From Planctomycetia bacterium (GTDB lineage: Bacteria; Planctomycetota; Planctomycetia; Pirellulales; Thermoguttaceae): DNA of 58,784 nucleotides. The notes beneath the pieces were generated by a model that was not told the origin of the DNA, made no database searches, and was given only the letters and a program-made list of their open reading frames with translations. Made by a program: the position numbers and the translations under genes. The stretch lies in NCBI GenBank assembly GCA_030527185.1, contig JAUNBF010000015.1, positions 1-58,784 of the forward strand, written 5' to 3'. Positions 28,201 to 35,194 of this stretch are shown here, piece by piece. How positions within the stretch are numbered: position 1 is the stretch's first letter; every line of letters begins with the position of its first letter.

Positions 28201-29183
28201 CGTTTGTATTTGCGTTGAAGCTGGCCCGCCGCCCGGACGTGGACGATGTGTCCGCCATTCAGTGGGCCTCGTTGGGACTGTTGCGTCTGGAAGTTGACGC
28301 GGAGCGTCAGAAGGACTGGCAGGAGGCGTTGTGGAGTGCCAAGGCCGTGGTGACACGCTTGAAGAAAGAGGGAAAAACAGCCGAGGCGGAATCTTTTGCG
28401 GCGGCGATGGAAAAAGCTCAGCAGCGGGATTGTAAAATCGTCGTTTCGTGGACAGGCAACGCGGATATTGACCTTTTCGTGGAGGAGCCGAACGGTTCGA
28501 TTTGCTCCCTTCGGAATCAGCGCAGTGCTGGTGGCGGCGTTTTGACAGGTGATGGCTACACCCGCCAGAACGGTCGAGACGGTTCGTCGCGAGCCAGTGA
28601 AACGTACATTTGCTCGCAGGGTTTTTCTGGAACTTACAAACTCCTGGCGAAACGAGTTTGGGGAGAAGTGACGGGGAACAAAGTCCTGGTCGATATTACG
28701 ATTCACTACGGTTCCGGCGAGGAAAAACGAATTAAGAAAGCGTTGCCGTTGGAAAACGACGCGTTGGGTGTGGAATTTGCGTTGGAAAATGGACGTCGGA
28801 AAGAATCGTTGCAGGAACAGCAGTTGGTGCGTATGGTGAAAAATGCCAAAAACGTTCAGTTGGCGCAGCAGTTGTTCGACAACGTGGATCACAAGGCGAT
28901 GGCCAGTCTCTCCGGCAGTACGAACACGGGAAGTGGCTATTTCCCCTATTTTTCCGGGGGAGCGGTGGGCTACGAGCCGCAGATTATCTGGTTGCCGGAA
29001 GGTACGCAGATGTCGGCCACGGGCGTGATTTCGGCTGATCGTCGTTACGTCCGTATTTCCGCAGCCCCACTTTTCTCGGCAGTTACCGACGTGTACGTCT
29101 TCAACTACGTGACGGGCGACGAAGAACAAACGCGGTCGGGAAGCTCCAGTGGTATCGGCAGTTCCGGCAACTCGATGTTCTAA
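25287..29183 (+). CDS. Large secreted VWA-domain protein with C-terminal DUF2135-like domain
   Basis: This 1298-residue exported protein has a signal peptide at residues 1-24. A von Willebrand factor A domain (about 75-270) carries the MIDAS-like DTSATM at 84-89. A coiled-coil/TPR part runs from about 350 to 600. An STN-like segment (ITLNVGGISLGAALRLML, about 710-730) resembles the short domain of secretins and TonB receptors. A Gly/Met-rich linker is near 775-800, TPR-like repeats cover 850-1000, and a beta domain (SWTGNADIDLFVEEPNG, about 1050-1170) resembles DUF2135 of YfaP-like proteins. It may be a scaffold at the envelope. A terminator follows at 29226. The long open frame on the opposite strand is a shadow. 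Confidence 0.8.
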   Translation: MFKQMIGMVLFMLPLGMWGTVQSAESVTSVVDAAAPPTIVASAEIPKTAMMQVTPGEENDYFVLSVTPGIVETYPQVDVVVLCDTSATMAGGFREEQLAALSLLLGSLGSEDRVQILACDVKTIPLTTGWSSPTADSVTVAVEKLQNRIPLGSSDLKKALETAAGAFAGSTGGKVIVYLGQGTSRANILLPSEFSDLANSLASQEISVDAVAMGPNIDIVLLKTLAAKTGGNVIYPSETGVDTFLLNDVAVLPEVIRTKVLWPAAEAQQIMDSSIQSLYPAPILPLRYDRETILIGKVKKGTSRVKLTIALKDGRKLDYTISPTSVTAPYIQEMVQYVEEKKGWLPLVNQSDVTNVVQNVNNHVETLLALAQQYLDQDNMALDEAAKLVEQARLKDPNHAKVQEMSRVIAGLQDSMQNKMGDFGVPANAGLDLSTTVARDDALAQASRVRVQNTVNDARQLMASQPEEAIAILEIELDTINGEELPPEVKDSLIKQIRGTTREAKARQEELAIRDQENRTRLAEMRERQIALDNAKTDRQKIQQMMRRFDSLMQEGKYRQAEEEVAVKILERDSFNTAAVAGTLTARYKGYVDQIVATNIRRHKGFVDALQQVEVAHIPFPDDPPISYPDSEVWVRLSQNRVEKYGAMDLAQRSKVEDKINNVLKEPLEEPINASETELQTVIDQLKKDHGIEIQIDNVALEELGLSADMPITLNVGGISLGAALRLMLSSHDLMYVIEDEVLKITSKEAADMNLTTRVYPVADLVLPIENISPMGGGLIGGGSMGSSGGGMGGGMGGGFMSQPSPKPVRVSEDVSEETSQSFFNLPESKKIVPAQSSAKKSVSVSEKWQSYFRGLKDATPEQLQASQAEIRQTVRDLRSRQKFGEIITLIEAALLTNEAQPWMYETLAISMVMDKRPADDVERALTSALEFCEDPNQMLLIGTYLENLGFPQRALAIYEQLGKLFPNDVQPFVFALKLARRPDVDDVSAIQWASLGLLRLEVDAERQKDWQEALWSAKAVVTRLKKEGKTAEAESFAAAMEKAQQRDCKIVVSWTGNADIDLFVEEPNGSICSLRNQRSAGGGVLTGDGYTRQNGRDGSSRASETYICSQGFSGTYKLLAKRVWGEVTGNKVLVDITIHYGSGEEKRIKKALPLENDALGVEFALENGRRKESLQEQQLVRMVKNAKNVQLAQQLFDNVDHKAMASLSGSTNTGSGYFPYFSGGAVGYEPQIIWLPEGTQMSATGVISADRRYVRISAAPLFSAVTDVYVFNYVTGDEEQTRSGSSSGIGSSGNSMF

Positions 29184-29225
29184 CTGTTGGAAGTTCCAAC
29201 TGTCGGAAATGGAATGTTTTTTCAG

Positions 29226-29248
29226 GGGAGTTTCGGCTCCCTTTTTTT
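29226..29248 (+). terminator. Intrinsic terminator after the VWA gene
   Basis: GGGAG and CTCCC pair around TTTCGG, and seven T follow (29242-29248). It lies 43 bp past the stop codon and just before the next start. Confidence 0.8.
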
Positions 29249-29263
29249 GTGGGAGGATGAAAA

Positions 29264-29770
29264 ATGCTGTTGGGGATACTCAGTGACACGCATGGCGACG
29301 TGCCTCGGACGCAAGCGGCAGTCGAGATTTTTCGCAGGAAAGAGGTTCAGGAAGTTGTTCACTGTGGCGACGTGGGGAGTCGTGAGGTGGTCAAGCTCCT
29401 TTCGGAATTTCGTACACACTATGTCCATGGCAACACCGATTCGCGGGGGAGTTTGCGCAAAGCGATTTTGGAATGTGGTCAGACGTATTACGAATCGGTG
29501 GGGATTCTCGTTCGGGAGGGGAAGCAGATTGCCTTTTTGCACGGGGACGACTGGCGGACGTACGGCGAACTCCTTCACAGCCAGCGATTCGACCTGATAT
29601 GCAGCGGCCACACTCACCAATTCGAGTGGCAAATGGAGGGGAAGACCTATCTTTTAAATCCCGGTGCCCTCCACCGAACACCGTCTCCGTCGGTGGCGAT
29701 TTTGGAGTTGCCGGCAATGCGTGTTTGCCGAGAGATGATAAAAACGGGATATTATCCTTCCCCCACTTGA
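29264..29770 (+). CDS. YfcE/MJ0936-type metallophosphoesterase
   Basis: This compact calcineurin-like phosphodiesterase of 168 residues has the five metal-binding blocks in order: LSDTHGD (residues 6-12), VHCGDVGS, HGNTDSRG, FLHGDDW and CSGHTHQFEW. The family hydrolyses phosphodiesters, often cyclic nucleotides or model substrates, with Mn or Ni; the natural substrate here is unknown. GGAGG lies seven bases before the ATG. It follows a terminator, so it has its own promoter or is read through. It is convergent with the anti-sigma gene downstream. Confidence 0.92.
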   Translation: MLLGILSDTHGDVPRTQAAVEIFRRKEVQEVVHCGDVGSREVVKLLSEFRTHYVHGNTDSRGSLRKAILECGQTYYESVGILVREGKQIAFLHGDDWRTYGELLHSQRFDLICSGHTHQFEWQMEGKTYLLNPGALHRTPSPSVAILELPAMRVCREMIKTGYYPSPT

Positions 29771-29816
29771 TTTTTTCCAACCGGGTTGGTTTTGGCAGGT
29801 TAGAGTGGAGGGCATT

Positions 29817-30791
29817 TCATTCTTTGGCGTTTTGTTCCAGAGATTCCAATATTTTTTCAATCTGTTTCTGTTGTGGAGTATCTTGTGTCATCGTAAGAAG
29901 TTGCTGGTAAAGGAGATACGCTTTTTCGTATTCTCCCAGCCGTAAAAGGGAAGCGGCCAGGTTGATTCCGTCAGCGAACGATCGCGAAACGGTTTCCTGT
30001 TCCCAGACAGTGGTAAAATGTTCCACGGCAGTCATGTAATCCTCCTGGAAAAACGCGAGTAACCCCGACAGGCGATGGAAACGGGCGGAATGCGGGGAGG
30101 GGATTTTCGACAGAATTTGTCTGGTTCGGTTCCCGTCCTGCTCCCGAAAGAGGAGGAAGGTTGCGTAATCGAGTTGGAGTTCCGAGTCCTCCGGGGCATT
30201 TTCCAAAGCGTGACGGAAAGCCTCTTCCACGTTGGAAAAATGCGCCTCGTCCCATTCCGCCAAAGCCTTATACGGACGCAGGCCATTGGGGAGGCAACCC
30301 ATCGAGAGGATGGAAAGTTCCGTCGGATAATCTTCCGGTTTCAAAATCGTCTTCAGACGTGCCATGGCCAAGGATCGTTTTGTGGAAGATTCGTCGCTGG
30401 CAAACTTTTCGGAGGAACGGTTTCCGTGGAAAAAAATCAGCGTCAGGATGACTGCCAAACTGGCCGCGACCCCACCAACGGCACGGAACAGGATTGGCGA
30501 ACGAGCCTTGCGAACGAGGGGAGAGCGTACGCTTTCCTGCGGCAGGGAGGGGAGTAGCCCCACTCTGGCGTAAAAGGCCATTTTTCCGCGGCAATCCGGG
30601 CATTTCGTCAAATGGACGCGATATTCCGCAAGAGTCTCTTCCGCAAGTGCCCCTGCCATAAACTCTTCCAAAAAAACCATGTCGTCGGCAGGATGAAACG
30701 TCTCCTCCTTTTCTTGCGAAACGTTTTCCGCAGTCCATTCCCGCAGCACACAGCGAAGTTTTTCTTTTTCCCGGTCAGGCAATTTTTTCAT
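29817..30791 (-). CDS. Anti-sigma factor with zinc-finger, one membrane helix and TPR-like periplasmic part
   Basis: The start at 30791 is fixed by an ATGA overlap with the stop of the sigma factor gene. Near residue 60 the HLTKCPDCRGKM segment gives the HxxxCxxC zinc motif of anti-sigma (zf-HC2) domains. A membrane segment (VGGVAASLAVILTLIFF) is near residue 105. The rest, about 200 residues, is helical with TPR-like units (NVEEAFRHALENAPEDSELQLD, LLRLGEYEKAYLLYQQLL). The cytoplasmic zinc domain would hold the sigma factor, and the external repeats could sense an envelope partner. The coupled overlap supports a matched pair. Confidence 0.82.
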   Translation of the reverse strand: MKKLPDREKEKLRCVLREWTAENVSQEKEETFHPADDMVFLEEFMAGALAEETLAEYRVHLTKCPDCRGKMAFYARVGLLPSLPQESVRSPLVRKARSPILFRAVGGVAASLAVILTLIFFHGNRSSEKFASDESSTKRSLAMARLKTILKPEDYPTELSILSMGCLPNGLRPYKALAEWDEAHFSNVEEAFRHALENAPEDSELQLDYATFLLFREQDGNRTRQILSKIPSPHSARFHRLSGLLAFFQEDYMTAVEHFTTVWEQETVSRSFADGINLAASLLRLGEYEKAYLLYQQLLTMTQDTPQQKQIEKILESLEQNAKE

Positions 30792-31771
30792 GATTCTTCC
30801 TCCAGCATCCATCGCATCACTTCCGAAGGGGTCATTATCGAAAAAGAATCCGCAAAATCACGCCATTCTTCCGACGCGGAAAGAGCCTTGCACAGTTCCT
30901 GGACAATCCGATTCTCCAGACTTTGTCGTTTTCGCGTGGTACTGGAAGGATGTTCCTGGAGGATCGCGGCCACCTCCTGATTGGAAAGATTTTCCCCATA
31001 AGCATATTCCAACCGCATTTGCTCTTCCGCAACCAGTTGGGAAAACGCCTTTTTCAGTTCCTTTTCCAAAAATACCGCCAGGGAATGGTTCCGACGGTCT
31101 TCCTGGGCACAGGAACGATCGGGAGCCTGTTGCGGGGGGATGGCATCCAGGGAAACGACCGGTTGTCGGAAGGAGTTCGTGCGCCAACAGTTATGAACAT
31201 GGTTGGTAAAAACTGCCGCCAACCAATTCCGAATCGGCACCAGCCCCATGTAGCGAAGAATGACGCACGGTTTCTCCCTGGTCCGAGGTTCCTCCACCAA
31301 AAATATCCAAAACTCGTTCATCCACGCTTCCTCTCCATCTTTGGGCAACTGCGCGACATTCTCCAAACGTTGCCCGATTTGCCGCAAATAAGGGGCGATT
31401 TCGTTCTGAAAATACATGGCTGCCGCGTTTTGGCGATCATAAACCGCCTCGGAAAAAACGATTTCCTCTACGGGGCAGAACGTCATGGATTGCAGCAGAT
31501 ACGCACGACTTTGCTCAGGCGTCCAATCCGTATTGAATCTCTCCCAATGATAAACCCAGCAGGCAAGCAACCTTCCGCAAAGCCCGGTTTTTTCCGGCAT
31601 GGGAACATCCTTTTCAGGAAAATCGTAATATTTTGGCGAGAAAAGAGGGATGAAAGAAACCGTATCCTGTTCCAGACGTTCCTTGCCCACCTCCCACGGC
31701 TGAAGGGCAGGATGCTTCCGCAGCCAGTCAGGAAAACTCCCAGGAATCAGGGCTTTTCTCGGTTCTTTCAT
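30788..31771 (-). CDS. ECF-like RNA polymerase sigma factor
   Basis: This 327-residue protein has a sigma region 2-like part (EEAWMNEFWIFLVEE and IRNWLAAVFTNHVHNCWR, about 150-200) and a region 4 (FSQLVAEEQMRLEYAYGENLSNQEVAAILQ, about 250-285). The helix-turn-helix ends in SSTTRKRQSLENRI. It is much longer than a usual ECF factor because of about 130 extra N-terminal residues with no clear homology. AGGAGG stands before the ATG. The stop overlaps the anti-sigma start (ATGA), the standard arrangement. Its regulon is unknown; the envelope genes around it are candidates. Confidence 0.8.
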   Translation of the reverse strand: MKEPRKALIPGSFPDWLRKHPALQPWEVGKERLEQDTVSFIPLFSPKYYDFPEKDVPMPEKTGLCGRLLACWVYHWERFNTDWTPEQSRAYLLQSMTFCPVEEIVFSEAVYDRQNAAAMYFQNEIAPYLRQIGQRLENVAQLPKDGEEAWMNEFWIFLVEEPRTREKPCVILRYMGLVPIRNWLAAVFTNHVHNCWRTNSFRQPVVSLDAIPPQQAPDRSCAQEDRRNHSLAVFLEKELKKAFSQLVAEEQMRLEYAYGENLSNQEVAAILQEHPSSTTRKRQSLENRIVQELCKALSASEEWRDFADSFSIMTPSEVMRWMLEEES

Positions 31772-31780
31772 GAAACCCTC

Positions 31781-32560
31781 CTATTTCTGCACCTGCTGTT
31801 TTTGAGACTGTTTCTGCGACGGCTTCTCGCTTTCGACCGGCGTGCTTTCGACCGGTACGCTTTCCACCACTTCCACAGTCACAGGTTCCGGTTCCCCTTC
31901 CTCTCCATCCGCCGTAACAGGTACAGATTCTGGCGACTCATACGTTTGCCGGATTTCTTCCCACAGGATTTCTGCGCTACCTGCCTCCACTTCTCCCACC
32001 GCGTCCGCCTCCGAAAATGGCTCGCTGGCACCGGGAGCAATCCTCTCCAGAACCTCTTCCATGGTGACTTGCCCGGCAGCAATCAGCTGATCCAGTTTCT
32101 CATAATCTTCCTCCGAAAGTACTCCACTGGTCTGTTCGATTTGCTGGAACGCCCAGAGCGTATCTTCTCCATCCTGGATTGCCTTATCCAGAGTTTGCAG
32201 TTTTTGAGCCACCGCACCCCGCAAGGTTCCCAGCAGAAGCAGCCGGTTCCAGATTCGGAAAGCCTCTTGGGTCGGAGCATCGTAGGAAGCGAGAGCCTGT
32301 GGATTCTCCCGATCGTTTTGAAATTGCCGTACCAGCGATTCCAACGTTTCCAGGTCTCTTCCTTCCATCAACTGGATTTTCCATTTCCGGCGTTCGTCGT
32401 TTTGTTTGTCGAGTACTTCCCGCACCTTTTCCCGTGCGGACTTCATCTGCTCCACCTGCTGAGCCAACTGTTCCATTTTGGATCGTTCCGATGGATGACA
32501 TCCCACCCATCCCAGAACCGCCAGACACAGCCCGATTCCCAATATTTTCTTCATTTTCAT
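31781..32560 (-). CDS. Predicted lipoprotein with coiled coil and acidic/Gln-Lys tail
   Basis: The start at 32560 is chosen because MKMKKILGIGLCLAVLGWVG followed by Cys is a clear lipoprotein signal with lipobox. The open frame upstream is ignored. After the anchor comes a charged, probably coiled-coil region (KMEQLAQQVEQMKSAREKVR), a helical domain to residue 190, then a Glu/Val/Pro-rich stretch and a tail of SQKQSQKQ units. That tail motif returns in the protein at 37702. It sits 9 bp upstream of the sigma factor gene on the same strand and may be in its operon. No domain family was recognised. Confidence 0.65.
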   Translation of the reverse strand: MKMKKILGIGLCLAVLGWVGCHPSERSKMEQLAQQVEQMKSAREKVREVLDKQNDERRKWKIQLMEGRDLETLESLVRQFQNDRENPQALASYDAPTQEAFRIWNRLLLLGTLRGAVAQKLQTLDKAIQDGEDTLWAFQQIEQTSGVLSEEDYEKLDQLIAAGQVTMEEVLERIAPGASEPFSEADAVGEVEAGSAEILWEEIRQTYESPESVPVTADGEEGEPEPVTVEVVESVPVESTPVESEKPSQKQSQKQQVQK

Positions 32561-32808
32561 GAGCCTTACCTTGTTACACCTGGAAAAACTGTCCGATAAA
32601 CTCATTGTAACAGAAAGTCTGCCGTCGTCAATACGCGGGGAAGGAAACCGACAGAGTATCGGTATTTTCCCCCCATCCTTTTCAGAAGAAAGAGCAAAAA
32701 ACAGGCGGAGTGAGTTGGTGGAAGACCAGAAACGTTCCATTGTTTGAAAACAGCACGTTCCCTTTGACCCTCACCCCGCCATTGAGGAAAACCGCAAACC
32801 GTATTTTC

Positions 32809-33630
32809 TTACAATTCTTCCCAAATGGTTTCCAAAAAGGCCGTTTCCTCGTTCGCCATCGGAAAGACATCCTCCTGCGAAAAAGGGGTTTCCTGAGCGA
32901 CTTGGGTTTCTCCCTGAATGACCATGGCGGTCGCATTCAGTTCGTCGATTTCTTCCTGAAGCGTATCCAGGACTTTCCCCAGATTTCCCACGTTTACCCC
33001 TTCCGCGTTGGCTCCCAGTTTGGAAAGCTCCGCATGAATCGCGGCAATTTCCCTTCCGGTTTCCAGCTCTGCCAGTCGCGTTTTGATGAGTTCCACTTTC
33101 TCATACATTTCACTCTGGCTGGCGATGATTTTTTCCGCCACCTCCCGCCTGGCTTCAACCAGTTTTTGCCGGGCATCGAGAACTTTCTTCTTCCGGCAGT
33201 AATCCGTCGTCCACTTCGTCAACGTTCGATACGCTTCGTCTGCCGTACCTTCCTTGCTTCCGAGAACCACACGAACTTGTTTCTGCTCCGCAGTCAGTTT
33301 CTGCGACTCACCCGGTTTCGGCAAACCAGCCTCCTTGATCGCTCTGCTCAGCCCCTTGATGGCCGCCAGACTCTTTTCGCTCGCTTCCTGGGTACGTTGA
33401 ATTCCCAAATCCATGGCCTGGGCTTCAATCTTCATCTGTCGGGCACGCTCTTCCAACGCGTCCGCGTTTTTGCGGGTTTCCTCAATCATCCGTTCCGCAC
33501 GGGAAACCGCCGTTGCCCGCTCGAATCTTTTCATGGATTCGTCCCACATGCCTTGCAAAAAGCCGTACTGCCAGATGACAAAAATGACCAGGACGCCCAA
33601 AATACCAATCGTTTTAACAGTCGTTTTCAT
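32809..33630 (-). CDS. Membrane-anchored coiled-coil protein, function unknown
   Basis: The start is set at 33630, where GGAAAGG precedes ATG and the protein opens with one membrane helix (IGILGVLVIFVIWQYGFL). The remaining 250 residues are almost wholly helical and charged (RAERMIEETRKNADALEERA, KLVEARREVAEKIIASQSEM), as in long coiled coils, and end in an acidic tail. The length is about 273 residues. It is the first gene of a minus-strand group with the lipoprotein and the sigma pair, though 248 bp separate it from the lipoprotein start. A scaffold or envelope stress role is a guess only. Confidence 0.6.
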   Translation of the reverse strand: MKTTVKTIGILGVLVIFVIWQYGFLQGMWDESMKRFERATAVSRAERMIEETRKNADALEERARQMKIEAQAMDLGIQRTQEASEKSLAAIKGLSRAIKEAGLPKPGESQKLTAEQKQVRVVLGSKEGTADEAYRTLTKWTTDYCRKKKVLDARQKLVEARREVAEKIIASQSEMYEKVELIKTRLAELETGREIAAIHAELSKLGANAEGVNVGNLGKVLDTLQEEIDELNATAMVIQGETQVAQETPFSQEDVFPMANEETAFLETIWEEL

Positions 33631-33660
33631 GGATAAAACCTTTCCTGTAACTGTGTCCAT

Positions 33661-33981
33661 CTACCGAACATGAGGATTTGTCTCTCTATCCAAATTCCAG
33701 AGCCTTTTCTCCTCCCTCATTTCTGTAATAGTAAGGAAATGCGGAACATTGCAGATATTTTTTCAAAAAAATTCCAAAAACCTGGATACTGCCCGTAACA
33801 AGCCAACAAGAGGATGGTTGAATGTCCCCTTGAAAAAAGTGCGGTATTGTCATAAAATGCGAGAGAAACGGATAGTTTTAAATTTTTCCCTGATTTTATG
33901 ATATTTCTCGCAATTTTTAAGAAAAAACGACTATACTTTTTGTAGAGATATTACTCCTGGTACGAGACGAGGACTGAAACG
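33661..33981. other. Divergent promoter region of the caspase/FGE cluster
   Basis: The 320-bp gap is AT-rich and holds the likely promoter of the plus-strand FGE gene, with a TATACT -10-like box at 33932-33937 and a poorly conserved -35. No gene is seen. It marks the left border of the caspase-rich region. Confidence 0.4.
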
Positions 33982-34971
33982 ATGAAAAAGAAACTGTTGA
34001 TTATGTTATTATTTGCGTTTCCGTGTCTGCTTTTTGCGGAAGAGGCGGTTCGGACGTGGAAATCGAAGGCGGGGAAAACGATTCTTGAGGCGAAGTGGGA
34101 CGCGGAAAACGACGCGGAGGAAGAGGTGAAACGTTTGGCGAATATCCCTCGTCCAACGATTTCAGATATACCGCAGATATTACCGGCTTCGGACGGTCGG
34201 ACGGCGGGTGAGCGGATGGTGAAAACCATCAACGGCGTGGAGTATGCTTTCCGTTGGTGCCCGGCAGGGGAGTTTATGATGGGTAGTCCAGAGGGTGAGT
34301 TGGGGAGGTATGACGATAGCGACGAAACACAACACCGTGTGAGACTTACAAAAGGCTTTTGGATGTTGGAAACGGAAGTGACGCAGTCGATGTGGGAGAG
34401 TGTGATGGGCGAAAGTATTGAAACAAAGGCAAAACAGGGAATATATGGTTCATCGCTTGCCGGAACGGGTTCCAACTATCCGATGTATTATGTGAGCTGG
34501 GAAGATTGTCAGGAATTTTGCCGGAAGTTGCGATCTCTTGGTTTGGACGTCCAATTACCTACAGAGGCGCAATGGGAATACGCATGTCGCGCAGGCACGA
34601 CGATAAGTCTTAACAATGGTAAGAATATCACGAGTGAGGAAGGAAGTTGTGACAACCTCAATGAAGTGGGTTGGTATAGTAAAAATTCGGATTCGACGAC
34701 CCACATAGTGGGTCAGAAGAAGCCGAACGCGTGGGGCTTGTACGACATGCACGGGAATGTATGGGAGTGGTGCCAGGACTGGTTTGACTCAGGTTATTAC
34801 GCTAAGTCGCCAACGAGCGACCCAGAAGGGCCTAGTAGTGGCGCAGGCCGGGTGAATCGTGGCGGGGGCTGGGGCAGCAACGCGAAGGGCTGCCGTTCGG
34901 CGATTCGGTACTACAATACGCCGACGTATCGCCGCAATATTCTGGGCTTCCGCCCTGTCCTCGTCCCTTAG
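33982..34971 (+). CDS. Secreted FGE/C-type-lectin-fold protein with DGR variable region (caspase-less form)
   Basis: This 329-residue exported protein has a signal peptide (LLIMLLFAFPCLLFA), half of an SHD1 domain (RTWKSKAGKTILEAKWDAEN, residues 24-43), and then directly the FGE-sulfatase-type domain from VEYAFRWCPAGEFMMGSPEG to the end. The SHD1-caspase part of its relatives is missing. The join (DAEEEVKRLANIPRP) fuses the start of SHD1 to the linker before FGE, exactly where both carry GCGGAGGA-type repeats. The last 42 residues are a DGR-type variable region (34846-34941). In that region only one of the two active-site cysteines of true FGE is kept, so ligand binding rather than sulfatase activation is likely. 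Confidence 0.85.
   Translation: MKKKLLIMLLFAFPCLLFAEEAVRTWKSKAGKTILEAKWDAENDAEEEVKRLANIPRPTISDIPQILPASDGRTAGERMVKTINGVEYAFRWCPAGEFMMGSPEGELGRYDDSDETQHRVRLTKGFWMLETEVTQSMWESVMGESIETKAKQGIYGSSLAGTGSNYPMYYVSWEDCQEFCRKLRSLGLDVQLPTEAQWEYACRAGTTISLNNGKNITSEEGSCDNLNEVGWYSKNSDSTTHIVGQKKPNAWGLYDMHGNVWEWCQDWFDSGYYAKSPTSDPEGPSSGAGRVNRGGGWGSNAKGCRSAIRYYNTPTYRRNILGFRPVLVP
34846..34941 (+). other. DGR variable region VR1
   Basis: These 32 codons align without gaps with VR2, VR3 and VR4. At the variable codons the third base is mostly fixed as C or T, while the first two bases are free: for example GGC here against CGC, TTC and TAC, and AAT here against ATT, TTT and TAT. Fixed codons (CGT, GCG, TGC, TCG) contain no A. 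This pattern follows from A-specific mutagenesis of an AAY-rich template. Confidence 0.9.
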
Positions 34972-35056
34972 TTCAATTCGTTTGAGCATCGCGTAGGCGG
35001 TCGAACGAACGCGAAGGAGCGAAGCGGAGCCGTCCCGAAGCAGAGAGTGAGAAACG
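34942..35056 (+). repeat. Conserved block after VR1 (IMH-like, first subtype)
   Basis: From CTGGGCTTCCGCC through the stop codon and about 85 bp beyond, this matches the segments after VR2, VR3 and VR4. It shares the GAAGGAGCGAAGCGGAGCCG subtype with VR2. The hairpin GCGGTCGAACGAACGC is slightly imperfect here. GC-rich sequence and a hairpin just past the variable region is where DGRs place the initiation-of-mutagenic-homing site. Confidence 0.65.
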
Positions 35057-35110
35057 CTGGAGTATTGAATATTCACTTTTTACGTAAGTTGGCTATTTTT
35101 GTGGGTATCC

Positions 35111-35139
35111 TTGTAATTCACACATGGTTTTTGTACAAT
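35111..35139 (+). promoter_or_regulatory. Sigma70-like promoter of the 35195 gene
   Basis: The -35 box TTGTAA (35111-35116), a 17-bp spacer and the -10 box TACAAT (35134-35139) lie 56 bp before the start codon. An almost identical promoter is found at 37358-37386. Confidence 0.65.
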
Positions 35140-35194
35140 CATAAAGAGACGAGATGATGAGAGTACGATTTTCGTTGTGTCAGGAGTATAAATA

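Noticed and set aside
26583..29129. 848-codon open frame antisense to the VWA gene
   Set aside because: Its His/Arg-rich composition is that of an antisense shadow, and the plus-strand frame has a signal peptide, domains and a ribosome-binding site.
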